Shown piece by piece: positions 15,519 to 25,179 of a stretch of 64,000 bases of DNA; the first letter of the stretch is position 1, and every line of letters begins with the position of its first letter. This DNA comes from Burkholderiaceae bacterium (lineage in GTDB: Bacteria > Pseudomonadota > Gammaproteobacteria > Burkholderiales > Burkholderiaceae_C), in NCBI GenBank assembly GCA_030123545.1, contig CP126124.1, positions 3,472,001 to 3,536,000 on the forward strand, written 5' to 3'. The position numbers and the translations under genes were made by a program. The notes below the pieces were generated by a model. It was not told the DNA's origin and made no database searches. It saw nothing but the letters and a program-made list of their open reading frames with translations.

Positions 15519-15935
15519 TCAGCCGCTCAGGCGCTTGCGTTCCTCGGCGCAGATGTTGCGGAAGCGCGCCCACTCCATCCCCTTGTCGGCGGTGCTGCCT
15601 TCGATGTAGCGCCCGAGCCTTTTCGTATCGTAGAAGGTGAAGCCCCTCGGCGGCTTGGCTACGAGCATGCGCCATAGCTGCTCATTGGAAAGCTCCGCGC
15701 CAGCCGCGAGCGCTTTGCGGATCGCCGCGCGGATGGGGCTTATGGTTCCGGGCTTGCGGCCATTCTCGAACACTTGGCCGGCGGCGGCTTTCTCGGTGAG
15801 TAGATCGATCAGCGCGTCATAGAGGCGGGGATCGTTTTCCGCGAATCTGCGCTCCGTTTTCAGGCTCCGGTTGAGAATGTCCGGGTGCCCCAATAGGTGA
15901 CTCAGCGGGATCGCGGTCGGCTTTTTCTTCTTCAA
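15519..15935 (-). CDS. hypothetical element protein
   Basis: A 138-residue basic protein beginning MKKKKPTAIPLSHLLGH, with mixed helices and the segment FTFYDTKRLGRYIEGS. No family recognised. Gaps of 68 and 88 bases on either side leave room for its own promoter. Confidence 0.55.
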   Translation of the reverse strand: MKKKKPTAIPLSHLLGHPDILNRSLKTERRFAENDPRLYDALIDLLTEKAAAGQVFENGRKPGTISPIRAAIRKALAAGAELSNEQLWRMLVAKPPRGFTFYDTKRLGRYIEGSTADKGMEWARFRNICAEERKRLSG

Positions 15936-16023
15936 CTCGCACCCCTCGGTGCCCCTGAAGGGCGCCAGCCCAGCCCGCAGGGAACGGGTTTTCGCGCCGT
16001 CGCGCTAGGGCTGGCGGAAAGGA

Positions 16024-16389
16024 CTAAAGCATCCCGGCGTAGATTCGACGGAGCGCCTCCAGGTCGCACTTACCGCCCCATGCTTCTATTTCGCGCTCGC
16101 CGCATTCGCCGTGAAGGCGCAGCGCAAAGAACTGCAACTCGCTCAGTTGCTGAATACGCGCCAACATGCCATGAAATATCGGATAGTCGTCGTTGCTCTC
16201 GGCCCCGAGAATGCGCATCACGCCTTCCGCCAGCATGCCGATTTCATGGTTTGATTCGCGGACAAGCTCCAACCTGTCCTTGGGCAACAGCCAGTCATCC
16301 GTATCGGTAGACTTGCGATCCACCGATGACAACACGGCCCCGATGGTGCCAGCGCGGGATCTTTTCGAGGCGACAATTGGGATAGCCAT
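16024..16389 (-). CDS. hypothetical element protein
   Basis: A 121-residue protein, MAIPIVASKRSRAG followed by an acidic helical body (SNHEIGMLAEGVMRILG, IQQLSELQFFALRL). No family recognised. It lies between the integrase and the preceding hypothetical gene, all in one direction. Confidence 0.55.
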   Translation of the reverse strand: MAIPIVASKRSRAGTIGAVLSSVDRKSTDTDDWLLPKDRLELVRESNHEIGMLAEGVMRILGAESNDDYPIFHGMLARIQQLSELQFFALRLHGECGEREIEAWGGKCDLEALRRIYAGML

Positions 16390-16493
16390 GATTCACTCCT
16401 TCGTAGTGAGTTGTGGTCAGGCGGTCGATTGGGTTCGATCCAACTCGGCCGCCGCCTTTGCCCCGCATAAACCGGCGCGGGGCTTGCCGGTTT

Positions 16494-17705
16494 TCATGCC
16501 GCGCCGCGCAGCGGGATCACGTCCGCGCCAGCGGCCAGCTTGTCCAGATAGTCCGACCACCGCTGCATCATTTCCCTGCGTGCCGGCAGGTGCGCCGTGC
16601 GGTTGTACGCGCGGCCGTTCACATCCTTCACGGTGTGCGCAAGCTGGTGTTCGATCAGGTCCACGCGCTCGCCGAGCACTTCATCCATGATCGTGCGCGC
16701 CATCGCCCGGAACCCGTGGGCGGTGTGTACTTCGGCGCTGTAGCCCATGCCGCGCAGCGCGCCGTTCAACGTGTTTTCGCTCATGGGCCGCTCGCCGGTG
16801 CGCAGGCTCGGGAACACATAGCGCCCGTGCCCGGTGAGCGGATGCAGCTCGCGCAGGATCGCCACCGCCTGCCGGCTCAGCGGCACGATGTGATCGTTGC
16901 GCATCTTCATCTTTGCGCCTGGGATGCGCCACTCGCCAACGTCCAAGTCGATTTCCGACCACTCGGCATGTCGCAGCTCGCCGGGCCGCACGAACACCAG
17001 CGGCGCGAGACTCAAAGCCGCCCGTGTGGCGGGTTGCCCGGTGTAGGCATGGATCGCGCGCATGAGTTCGCCGGCCGTCTTCGGCTCGGTGATCGCCGCG
17101 TGATGCCGCGTTGTCTTCGTCGCCAGCGCTTCGCGCAGGTCGGCGGTCACGTCGCGCTCGGCCAGGCCGGACACCACTGCGAAGCGGAATGCCTGCCCGA
17201 TGGTTTGCTTGACCCGGTGCGCAGTCTCGGTAGCCTTGCGGTCTTCTACCTTGCGCAGCACGCGCTCCAACACGTCACGCGCGCCGATGGTGGAAATCGG
17301 CAGCTTGCCGATGTAGGGGAACACGTCCCGCTCGAGCCAGCGCGCGACCTTTTCCTGAGTCGCCGCCGTGCGTGATGCCACGGTCTTATCGAGCCACGCG
17401 CGGCCCACAGCCTCGAACGTGTTTGCTGCAGCCTCGGCCCGGGCCTGCCGTTCTTCACGCTTGGCAGCACCGGGGTCCGCTCCCTCGGCCAGCAGCTCGC
17501 GCGCCTTGTCGCGTGCCTTGCGTGCCTGCGCGAGCGATACGTCCGGGTAGACACCGAACGCCAAGCGCTTTTCCTTCCCGCCGAAGCGGTACTTCTGCCG
17601 CCAGTAACGGCCACCGGCCGCAGTGATTTCCAGGTAGAGCCCGCCACCGTCGGCGTGCTTGCCCGGCGTGGTGAGTCTGCGCAGCTTCGCGTCGGTCAGT
17701 TTCAT
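16494..17705 (-). CDS. P4-type tyrosine integrase
   Basis: A 403-residue site-specific recombinase. The N-terminal DUF4102 arm-binding domain (MKLTDAKLRRL, DGGGLYLEI, FGVYPDVSLAQARKAR) is followed by a core-binding domain and the catalytic domain with R (VRPGELRHAEW), H-x-x-R (HTAHGFRAMART), the second histidine (IEHQLAH) and the tyrosine (GRAYNRT). ATG 17705 matches family starts. The gene reads inward from the right att site. It is apparently intact, so excision may still be possible. Confidence 0.92.
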   Translation of the reverse strand: MKLTDAKLRRLTTPGKHADGGGLYLEITAAGGRYWRQKYRFGGKEKRLAFGVYPDVSLAQARKARDKARELLAEGADPGAAKREERQARAEAAANTFEAVGRAWLDKTVASRTAATQEKVARWLERDVFPYIGKLPISTIGARDVLERVLRKVEDRKATETAHRVKQTIGQAFRFAVVSGLAERDVTADLREALATKTTRHHAAITEPKTAGELMRAIHAYTGQPATRAALSLAPLVFVRPGELRHAEWSEIDLDVGEWRIPGAKMKMRNDHIVPLSRQAVAILRELHPLTGHGRYVFPSLRTGERPMSENTLNGALRGMGYSAEVHTAHGFRAMARTIMDEVLGERVDLIEHQLAHTVKDVNGRAYNRTAHLPARREMMQRWSDYLDKLAAGADVIPLRGAA

Positions 17706-17723
17706 GGGGCATCCCGTCCAATC

Positions 17724-17747
17724 TGGGGGCACATTTGGGGGCATATT
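17724..17747 (+). repeat. right array of TGGGGGCAYAT repeats
   Basis: Two adjacent copies, TGGGGGCACATT and TGGGGGCATATT, in the same direction as the left array, between the integrase start and the right att repeat. Confidence 0.6.
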
Positions 17748-17799
17748 CTGCCACCCGACCGACAATCACAAGCACCCATGCGGCCTACAGGCCGGTTTG

Positions 17800-17817
17800 C
17801 GATTCCTCTCTCCACCA
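17800..17817 (+). repeat. right attachment repeat (attR)
   Basis: CGATTCCTCTCTCCACCA, the displaced 3' end of tRNA-Thr lacking the GGC of the acceptor stem. Confidence 0.8.
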
Positions 17818-17842
17818 AGCCCCCCGCGTTGACAAGGCTTGA

Positions 17843-17876
17843 AACCCGCGTAATTCCCGGCATCGCGGGTTTTTCT
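17843..17876 (+). terminator. intrinsic terminator right of attR
   Basis: Stem AACCCGCG / CGCGGGTT (17843-17850, 17864-17871) followed by T-rich sequence. Probably the original terminator of tRNA-Thr before the element inserted; it may now end transcription arriving from either side. Confidence 0.65.
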
Positions 17877-17941
17877 TAGCGTCACGCCGTTCCATCGAGA
17901 CCGACAAGGCTGGCGGCATCGGCCTCTTGCCGGATCCGCCG

Positions 17942-18382
17942 CTACCAGCGCAGGTAGAACATCGCCTTCGCCAGGAACACGATCAGCACGACATGGCAGA
18001 ACACGCTCAGGTGGATGAGCTGGAAATGCCGTGACTTGAGCCGGCCGGTGCCGCTGAGCGTCATCGCGGTGATGAAATGCGCGAGCACGCTCGCCGCGAG
18101 CCCGATCTTGATCCACAGCAGCAGCGCGAAACTGCTGGCGAGCGGATGCGCGAGCGCGCCGCGGTATTGCCAGGCCATCGCGACGCCGGCGCCGTAGAGC
18201 AGCAGCATCACGAACGGCATGAAGCGGCGGGCGCGGCGGCCGATCGCAAGTTCCACATTGCGCATCGCCTCGCGCCCGAGCGGCTTGCGGATGCCCTCCA
18301 GAATCAGGACCTCGAAGAACACCGTGCCGACGAACGTGATCGCGGCATACAGATGCACGGTGACGAGCCAGAAATGGCTCAT
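17942..18382 (-). CDS. CopD/HemJ-like integral membrane protein
   Basis: A 146-residue protein with four hydrophobic helices and several membrane histidines (VTVHLYAAITFVG, VLAHFITAMTL, LIHLSVFCHVVL). This matches the CopD/DUF2269-type membrane family; a role in copper or haem handling is only a family guess. ATG 18382 (MSHFWLVTVHLY) is the first plausible start. The FmdE-like gene lies 87 bases upstream on the same strand. Confidence 0.7.
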   Translation of the reverse strand: MSHFWLVTVHLYAAITFVGTVFFEVLILEGIRKPLGREAMRNVELAIGRRARRFMPFVMLLLYGAGVAMAWQYRGALAHPLASSFALLLWIKIGLAASVLAHFITAMTLSGTGRLKSRHFQLIHLSVFCHVVLIVFLAKAMFYLRW

Positions 18383-18469
18383 AGCTGCCGACGACGAACG
18401 GTTCGCGCCGGCGCGCGCGCCGCGCACCGCGCAGACCGGGCCGCCAGCCGCATGCGCGCGACCTCGCGC

Positions 18470-19117
18470 CTAAGCCGAGCCGGCCGGGGCCTGCTCCGCC
18501 GTCTTCCACTCGTGCGCGTGGACCAGGCCAGGATCGTCGGCATGGTCGACCAGCATGCGCGAGACGCGGTCCTGCCACAGCGCGCCGAAGCGGATCTGCT
18601 CCGCTTCGTCGGCCTTTCCGGCCGCCGCCTTCGGAAAGAGCTGTTGCATCTCGAGCGCCGGCGGCACGCCGGCCATGTCGAGATCGAGCACCACGCCGCG
18701 GCCGCTGTCGCAGCGCCGCAGTGCCAGCAGGCCATCGATCGGCGCATCGAACTGCAGCAGGCTGCGGCGTGCGAACCGGCGGTGCGGCCCGATGCCGCCG
18801 AAGCCGGTCTCGGGCGCCGCGCCGGTCAGCAGCGTCGCGATCGAGGCGATCACGCCCGTCGTGCCCTGTTCGCGACTGTCGCGCAGATAGACCTCCACGC
18901 CGCCGCGTTCCGGCAGTTCGTCGCCATAAAGAAAAGCAAGGCCGCGGCGCACCATCAGGTAGGCGCCGGCCACCGTCGGGCACGAGTGCCCGGCGAGCTT
19001 CACCGCGTCGGCGTAGCCGTAGGTCATCGCTCCGGTGCCCGACACGCCCAGGAACGCGGCCAGCGGGTCGCGCAGCGTGACGGTCGGGGCTTCGGCAAAG
19101 AAAGCGGGAAAACTCAT
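18470..19117 (-). CDS. FmdE-domain protein
   Basis: A 215-residue soluble protein with the FmdE-like signature AGHSCPTVAGAYLMVRRG near residue 45 (possible metal or molybdopterin site) and a GGIGPHRRFARRSLLQF segment. FmdE domains were named from formylmethanofuran dehydrogenase, but bacterial copies have no proven function. ATG 19117 (MSFPAFFAEAP) was chosen; the frame stays open far upstream across the ahcY leader, which is not plausible coding sequence. Divergent from ahcY. Confidence 0.75.
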   Translation of the reverse strand: MSFPAFFAEAPTVTLRDPLAAFLGVSGTGAMTYGYADAVKLAGHSCPTVAGAYLMVRRGLAFLYGDELPERGGVEVYLRDSREQGTTGVIASIATLLTGAAPETGFGGIGPHRRFARRSLLQFDAPIDGLLALRRCDSGRGVVLDLDMAGVPPALEMQQLFPKAAAGKADEAEQIRFGALWQDRVSRMLVDHADDPGLVHAHEWKTAEQAPAGSA

Positions 19118-19308
19118 GGCATCGTCCGGTGGGGAAAAGGGCCGTGCATTCCGCGCGGCGCGAGCGCGACTGCGACGCTCCGGAATGATAGGGCGCGGCA
19201 AATCCCTTGTTCCCGGTGCTTGCAATTCCGGCAGGGGATCGGCCGCCCGTGCCGAAGAAGGCAGGACGATCAATCGCCTCCAATGCCCCCCAGAGCCTCC
19301 ACCTTTTG

Positions 19309-19314
19309 TACAAT
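19309..19314 (+). promoter_or_regulatory. candidate -10 box of the ahcY operon
   Basis: TACAAT ends six bases before the riboswitch begins, so transcription would start right at its 5' edge. No clear -35 hexamer. Confidence 0.5.
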
Positions 19315-19320
19315 CACGCA

Positions 19321-19398
19321 TTCCGAGGAGCGTTGCAGCGCCCCCTGCTTTGGCGGGGCGTGAGGCTCGGAACCCTGCATGCAACGACGCTCGCCCAC
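19321..19398 (+). promoter_or_regulatory. SAH riboswitch upstream of ahcY
   Basis: The leader begins CCGAGGAGCGTTGCAGCG, closes helix P1 with GGCTCGG (19364-19370) and ends with AACGACGCTCGCCC, whose CGCTC can pair with GAGCG in the 5' part to form the pseudoknot. This is the SAH riboswitch consensus known from proteobacterial ahcY leaders. It turns expression on when S-adenosylhomocysteine accumulates. The rest of 19118-19466 shows no gene. Confidence 0.9.
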
Positions 19399-19466
19399 GT
19401 CTTCTTTGTGCGGTGAGTCCCCCCTGAAGCGTGGTCTCTCGAACCTGTCCGACTGGAGACCGAACG

Positions 19467-20900
<1,434 letters not shown>

Positions 20901-20908
20901 GCCCGGCT

Positions 20909-20942
20909 CCGAGCTTCGCGCACTCGGTGTCGCTACGCCGCC
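20909..20942 (+). repeat. partial copy of intergenic GCTTCGCGCACT repeat
   Basis: GAGCTTCGCGCACTCGGTGT resembles the 30530 and 26398 copies (GCTTCGCGCACTTCGTGTCGC core). It lies between ahcY and the tlyA start. Confidence 0.4.
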
Positions 20943-20980
20943 CGTTCCCGGCCAGCGGCCCATCGCGCATCGATGCCGTC

Positions 20981-21808
20981 ATGCGTGCCGACCAACTCCT
21001 CGTCGAACGCGGACTCGCCGTATCGCGCGCGCAGGCGCAGCGGCTGATCGCGGCCGGCGTGCGCTGGCGCGCCGGCTTGGGCGAAGTCGGCTGGCGCACC
21101 GTGCGCAAGAACGGCGACGCGCTGCCGCCTGCGGCCGAGATCCTGCTTTCGGACGCGGCCGAGCTGCGCTACGTGTCGCGCGGCGGATTGAAGCTCGAAG
21201 GAGCGCTGCAAAGCGCCGGCATCCAGGTCGCCGGCCTGCGCTGTCTGGACGTCGGCCAGTCGACCGGGGGCTTCACCGACTGCCTGCTGCAGCACGACGC
21301 GGCGAGCGTGATCGGCGTCGACGTCGGGCATGGGCAGCTGCACGCCAGGCTGCGCGCCGACCCGCGCGTGCGCTGCATCGAAGGCGTCAACGCGCGCACG
21401 CTCGATGCTCACGATTTGATAGCTGACAACGTAGATACCACTTCGGCCAAATGCGGATTTAGTTCAGGATTCGAGCTGATCGTCGGCGATCTGTCGTTCA
21501 TTTCGCTGACCCTCGTGTTGCCGGGGCTGGTGCCGCTGCTCGCAGCCGACGGCGCGTTACTGCTGCTGGTCAAACCGCAGTTCGAGCTGCAGCCGGCGCA
21601 GATCGGCAAGGGCGGCATCGTGCGCGATGCGGCGCTGTACGAGCAGGTCGAACAGCGGCTGCGCGGCGCCGCCGCGGCAAACGGCCTTGCGGTGCGCGAC
21701 TGGTTCGACAGCCCGATCCGCGGCGGCGACGGCAACCGGGAATTCTTTCTTCACGCGACCCGCGCGATGAGCATCACGGGCGCACCACCGACCGCAGTCC
21801 AGCCATGA
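20981..21808 (+). CDS. tlyA: TlyA-family rRNA methyltransferase
   Basis: A 275-residue protein with an N-terminal S4 RNA-binding domain (MRADQLLVERGLAVSRAQAQ, YVSRGGLKLEGAL) and an FtsJ-like SAM domain (CLDVGQSTGGFTDCLL, VGDLSFISL, LLLVKPQFEL). Related TlyA proteins 2'-O-methylate rRNA. It produces SAH, which fits its place between ahcY and metF. Residues about 145-165 are encoded by an AT-rich islet (IADNVDTTSAKCGF) that resembles the pepN islet. The stop overlaps the metF start as ATGA. Confidence 0.92.
   Translation: MRADQLLVERGLAVSRAQAQRLIAAGVRWRAGLGEVGWRTVRKNGDALPPAAEILLSDAAELRYVSRGGLKLEGALQSAGIQVAGLRCLDVGQSTGGFTDCLLQHDAASVIGVDVGHGQLHARLRADPRVRCIEGVNARTLDAHDLIADNVDTTSAKCGFSSGFELIVGDLSFISLTLVLPGLVPLLAADGALLLLVKPQFELQPAQIGKGGIVRDAALYEQVEQRLRGAAAANGLAVRDWFDSPIRGGDGNREFFLHATRAMSITGAPPTAVQP
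21411..21475 (+). repeat. AT-rich islet inside tlyA
   Basis: Begins TTTGATAGCTGACAACGTAG. Clearly related to the pepN islet at 8930 and read in the same frame, so both proteins gain a similar short segment. Confidence 0.65.
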
Positions 21809-22644
21809 GCGCAGCACAGAACCTTCCAATCAGCTTCGAGTTCTTCCCGCCGAAGACGCCCGAGGGCGTGGTCAAGCTCCGCGCGGTGCGTCGCGCGCTG
21901 TACGAAAAGCACCCCGAGTTCTGCTCGGTCACCTACGGCGCCGGCGGCTCGACCCAGGGCGGCACTTTCACTGCGGTGCGCGAAATCCTGGACGAGGGCG
22001 TCGCCGCGGCCTGCCACTTCTCGTGCATAGGCGCGACCCGCGCGAGCGTGCGCGCGCAGTTGGCCGAACTGCGCGCGATGGGCGTGAAGCACCTGGTCGC
22101 GCTGCGCGGGGATCTGCCGAGCGGCTACGGCGCCGGCGGCGAGTTCCATTACGCGAGCGACCTGATCGCGTTCATCCGCGCCGAGACCGGTACGGAGTTC
22201 CAGATCCATGTCGCCTGCTACCCCGAAACCCATCCGCAAGCGCGTTCGCCGGCGGCCGACCTGCAGGCGTTCGCGACCAAGATGCGCGCCGGCGCCGACG
22301 TCGCGATCACGCAGATGTTCTTCAACGCCGATGCGTACTTCCGCTTCGTCGACGAGGCACGCGCGCTCGGCATCGCCGCGCCGGTGGTGCCAGGCATCAT
22401 GCCGATCATCAACAGCAGCGGGCTGATGCGCTTCGCCGAAGCCTGCGGCTGCGAGATTCCGCGCTGGATCCAGCTGCGGCTGCATTCGTTCGGCGACGAC
22501 CATGCGGCGATCCGCGCGTTCGGCCTCGACGTGATCACCGCGCTGTGCGAGCGGCTGCGCGCGGCAGGGGTGCCGGGGCTGCATTTCTACACGATGAATC
22601 AAGCGGAAGCGTCGCTAGAGATTTGCAGACGGCTCGGCCTCTGA
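21805..22644 (+). CDS. metF: 5,10-methylenetetrahydrofolate reductase
   Basis: Flavoprotein that makes 5-methyl-THF for methionine synthesis. The 279-residue protein shows SFEFFPPKTPEG, SVTYGAGGSTQ, the FAD loop LVALRGDLP, CYPETHPQA and ITQMFFN. Its ATG overlaps the tlyA stop, so the three methyl-cycle genes are one translationally linked operon controlled from the SAH riboswitch. Confidence 0.97.
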   Translation: MSAAQNLPISFEFFPPKTPEGVVKLRAVRRALYEKHPEFCSVTYGAGGSTQGGTFTAVREILDEGVAAACHFSCIGATRASVRAQLAELRAMGVKHLVALRGDLPSGYGAGGEFHYASDLIAFIRAETGTEFQIHVACYPETHPQARSPAADLQAFATKMRAGADVAITQMFFNADAYFRFVDEARALGIAAPVVPGIMPIINSSGLMRFAEACGCEIPRWIQLRLHSFGDDHAAIRAFGLDVITALCERLRAAGVPGLHFYTMNQAEASLEICRRLGL

Positions 22645-22919
22645 ATACCAACTGCCGTTTGCCACGGTTCATCGTGTCGATCCCGCTACGCAGGTCGATC
22701 CCGGCCTCGGCGGGGCCCTTCTTGTATGCCCATTCGGCCCGCCGGCGGTATAAGCAAGTAACAAAATCATCGAAGCCGCTGCCCGCGCGCGCGCCGTGAC
22801 GGCTAGACTGCGAACTTGCCGACCCGGGCCCGTCCTTCGCAAGAAAGAACCGGGAGCGAGTCGACGCAGGCCGTTGCCTCGCCTTCATCGAATCCGAATT
22901 CATCCGCTGGAGAACCACC
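22645..22919. other. intergenic gap before the sulfhydrylase gene
   Basis: 275 bases without a convincing gene. A TATAAG string near 22749 could be a -10 element. The segment just before the gene can form a weak GC-rich hairpin. I could not match it to a known SAM riboswitch class. Confidence 0.4.
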
Positions 22920-24209
22920 ATGCCAGAGAACCTGAAATTCGAAACCCTCGCCGTGCACGGCGGCTACAGCCCCGATCCGACGACCAAGTCGGTCGCGGTG
23001 CCGATTTACCAGACCGTGTCGTACGCGTTCGACGACACCCAGCATGGCGCCGACCTGTTCGACCTGAAGGTGGCGGGCAACATCTACACGCGCATCATGA
23101 ACCCGACCACCGCCGTGCTGGAGGCGCGCGTGGCGGCGCTGGAAGGCGGCGTCGGCGCGCTTGCGCTGGCCTCGGGCATGACCGCGGTGTCGTACTCGAT
23201 CCAGACCATCACCGAGGCCGGCGACAACATCGTCTCGGCGTCCACGCTGTACGGCGGCACCTACAACCTGTTCGCGCACACCTTTCCGCAGATGGGGATC
23301 GAGGTGCGTTTTGCCGACTACCGCGACCCGGCTTCGTTCGCGAAGCTGATCGACGGCCGCACCAAGGCGGTGTTCTGCGAGTCGATCGGCAACCCGCTCG
23401 GCAACGTGACCGACCTGGCCGCGCTGGCCAAGGTCGCGCACGACCACGGCGTGCCGCTGATCGTCGACAACACCGTGCCCAGCCCCTACCTGTGCCGGCC
23501 GTTCGAACTGGGCGCCGACATCGTCGTGCATGCGCTGACCAAGTACCTCGGCGGCCATGGCAACAGCATCGGTGGCGCGATCGTCGACTCCGGCAGGTTC
23601 CCGTGGGCAGAGCACAAGGCACGCTTCAAGCGTCTCAACGAGCCCGACGTGAGCTACCACGGCGTGGTCTACACCGAGGCACTGGGCCCGGCCGCGTACA
23701 TCGGCCGCGCGCGCGTGGTGCCGCTGCGTAACCTGGGCGGGGCCTTGAGCCCGACCAACGCGTTCCTGATCCTGCAGGGCATCGAGACGCTGCCGCTGCG
23801 CATGGACCGGATCTGCGACAACTCGCTCGCGATCGCCAAGCATCTGGCCAAGCACCCCAAGGTCGCGTCGATCAACTATGCCGGCCTGCCCGAGCACCCG
23901 GACCATGCGCTGGTGAAGACGCAGATGGGTGGGCGCGCGTCCGGCATCATCAGCTTCGGCCTGAAGGCGACCGACGGCCGCGCCGCCGGCGCGCGCTTCC
24001 AGGACGCGCTCAAACTGTTCCTGCGGCTCGTGAACATCGGCGACGCGAAGTCGCTCGCCTGCCACCCGGCGTCGACCACGCACCGCCAACTCAGCCCACA
24101 GGAACTGGCGAAGGCCGGCGTGTCGGAGAACATGGTGCGGCTGTCAGTCGGCATCGAGCATATCGACGACCTGCTGGCCGACCTGGATCAAGCCTTGGCG
24201 AAAGTCTGA
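22920..24209 (+). CDS. O-acetylhomoserine sulfhydrylase
   Basis: PLP enzyme of the Cys/Met metabolism family that makes homocysteine from O-acetylhomoserine and sulfide (429 residues, the usual length for MetY-type enzymes). Seen are FETLAVHGGY, RIMNPTTAVLE, ASGMTAVSYS, the PLP-phosphate region SASTLYGGTYN, and the Schiff-base lysine in HALTKYLGGHGN. GGAG lies 9 bases before the ATG. It supplies homocysteine to the same methionine cycle as the upstream operon. Confidence 0.93.
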   Translation: MPENLKFETLAVHGGYSPDPTTKSVAVPIYQTVSYAFDDTQHGADLFDLKVAGNIYTRIMNPTTAVLEARVAALEGGVGALALASGMTAVSYSIQTITEAGDNIVSASTLYGGTYNLFAHTFPQMGIEVRFADYRDPASFAKLIDGRTKAVFCESIGNPLGNVTDLAALAKVAHDHGVPLIVDNTVPSPYLCRPFELGADIVVHALTKYLGGHGNSIGGAIVDSGRFPWAEHKARFKRLNEPDVSYHGVVYTEALGPAAYIGRARVVPLRNLGGALSPTNAFLILQGIETLPLRMDRICDNSLAIAKHLAKHPKVASINYAGLPEHPDHALVKTQMGGRASGIISFGLKATDGRAAGARFQDALKLFLRLVNIGDAKSLACHPASTTHRQLSPQELAKAGVSENMVRLSVGIEHIDDLLADLDQALAKV

Positions 24210-24243
24210 CGCGCTTCAGCTGACGCGCGCCGACTTTCATTCT

Positions 24244-25155
24244 TCATTCCGGCTGAACCGCGTCCGGTTTGCGGTTAACGAGGTAAATGCCGGGCAGCAC
24301 CAGCGCGAGGCCGACCGCGTGGTACGCGTGGATCGGCTCGCCGAGCACCAGCCAAGCCATGACCGCCGCGTACAGCGGCCCGAGGTATAGCACCACGCTG
24401 ACCCGGGCCGCGCCGAGTACACGCAGCATCATCGAATACGCGAGATACGCCGCGTAGCCGGGCAGCACCGCGCCGGCGAGCGCGAGTTCGAAGCCGGCAC
24501 GCGAGAACGCCGGCTGCGGACCGGTCACCGCTTCCCAGGCGGCGAACGGCAGGATCACCAGCACGCCGGCGAGACTCACCGCGCCGAGCCGCGCGCCGTC
24601 CGAGAGCGGCGTGGTCCAGCGCTTGAGCAGGATCGAGAAAAAGGTCCACGACAGCGTCGCGGCCAGGATCCACAAGTCCCCGACGACCCAATGCACCTTG
24701 GCCAGTTCGGTCCACTCGCCTTTCAGCACCACGTGCACCACGCCGGCGAGCGCGAGCGCGACGCCGCAGCCCTGCAGCAGGCTGAACGGCTCCCTCAGCC
24801 AGAGCCGCGACACCACGACGATCATCACCGGCGACAGCGAATAGATCAGCGCGATGTTGGTCGCGCTGGTGGTCTGCCCGCCCAGGTACACCCAGGCGCC
24901 GCAGATCCACATGCCGAGCGCACCCAGCACCAGCATGTGGCGCCAGTCGGCCAGCACCGCGCGGCGCGCAGCCCACAGTTCGCCGCGGTAGACGAAGCAG
25001 AACGCGGCGCCCGCCATCAGCCAACGTTCGCCGGCGAGCAGGTTCGGCGCGATCACGCCGGGCGCGCGCCGCGCAATCAGGTAGTTGACCGACCACAGCG
25101 CCGGCACGATGAAGATCAGCGCGGTGGCCAGATGCTTGCGCGACGCGGACGGCAT
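24244..25155 (-). CDS. EamA/DMT-family exporter
   Basis: A 303-residue inner-membrane protein with about ten hydrophobic helices in two EamA repeats (WSVNYLIARRAPG in the first, LGAARVSVVLYLGPLYAAVMAW in the second). Transporters of this family export amino acids or other metabolites; substrate unknown. ATG 25155 (MPSASRKHLATAL). It faces the sulfhydrylase gene tail to tail and lies 24 bases downstream of paaE. Confidence 0.85.
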   Translation of the reverse strand: MPSASRKHLATALIFIVPALWSVNYLIARRAPGVIAPNLLAGERWLMAGAAFCFVYRGELWAARRAVLADWRHMLVLGALGMWICGAWVYLGGQTTSATNIALIYSLSPVMIVVVSRLWLREPFSLLQGCGVALALAGVVHVVLKGEWTELAKVHWVVGDLWILAATLSWTFFSILLKRWTTPLSDGARLGAVSLAGVLVILPFAAWEAVTGPQPAFSRAGFELALAGAVLPGYAAYLAYSMMLRVLGAARVSVVLYLGPLYAAVMAWLVLGEPIHAYHAVGLALVLPGIYLVNRKPDAVQPE

Positions 25156-25179
25156 GCGCCGATTATCGGCGCCGCGCCA

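Larger units (their letters stand above)
11095..17817 (+). mobile_element. tRNA-Thr-integrated element (degraded satellite or prophage)
   Basis: About 6.7 kb bounded by direct repeats of the tRNA-Thr 3' end: CGATTCCTCTCTCC at 11095-11108 and 17800-17813. Both copies are followed by ACCA, but the right one lacks the intervening GGC. Inside lie a tyrosine integrase, AlpA, a Toprim primase and small phage-type genes, all on the minus strand, several of them broken. Arrays of TGGGGGCAYAT repeats sit just inside both ends. The integrase lies at the end distant from the intact tRNA. The mixture of intact replication-type genes and decayed structural genes suggests a defective prophage or phage satellite; mobility is not shown. 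Confidence 0.85.

Noticed and set aside
22645..22919. Possible SAM riboswitch before the sulfhydrylase gene
   Set aside because: No match to SAM-I, SAM-II or SAM-IV core sequences could be traced by eye.
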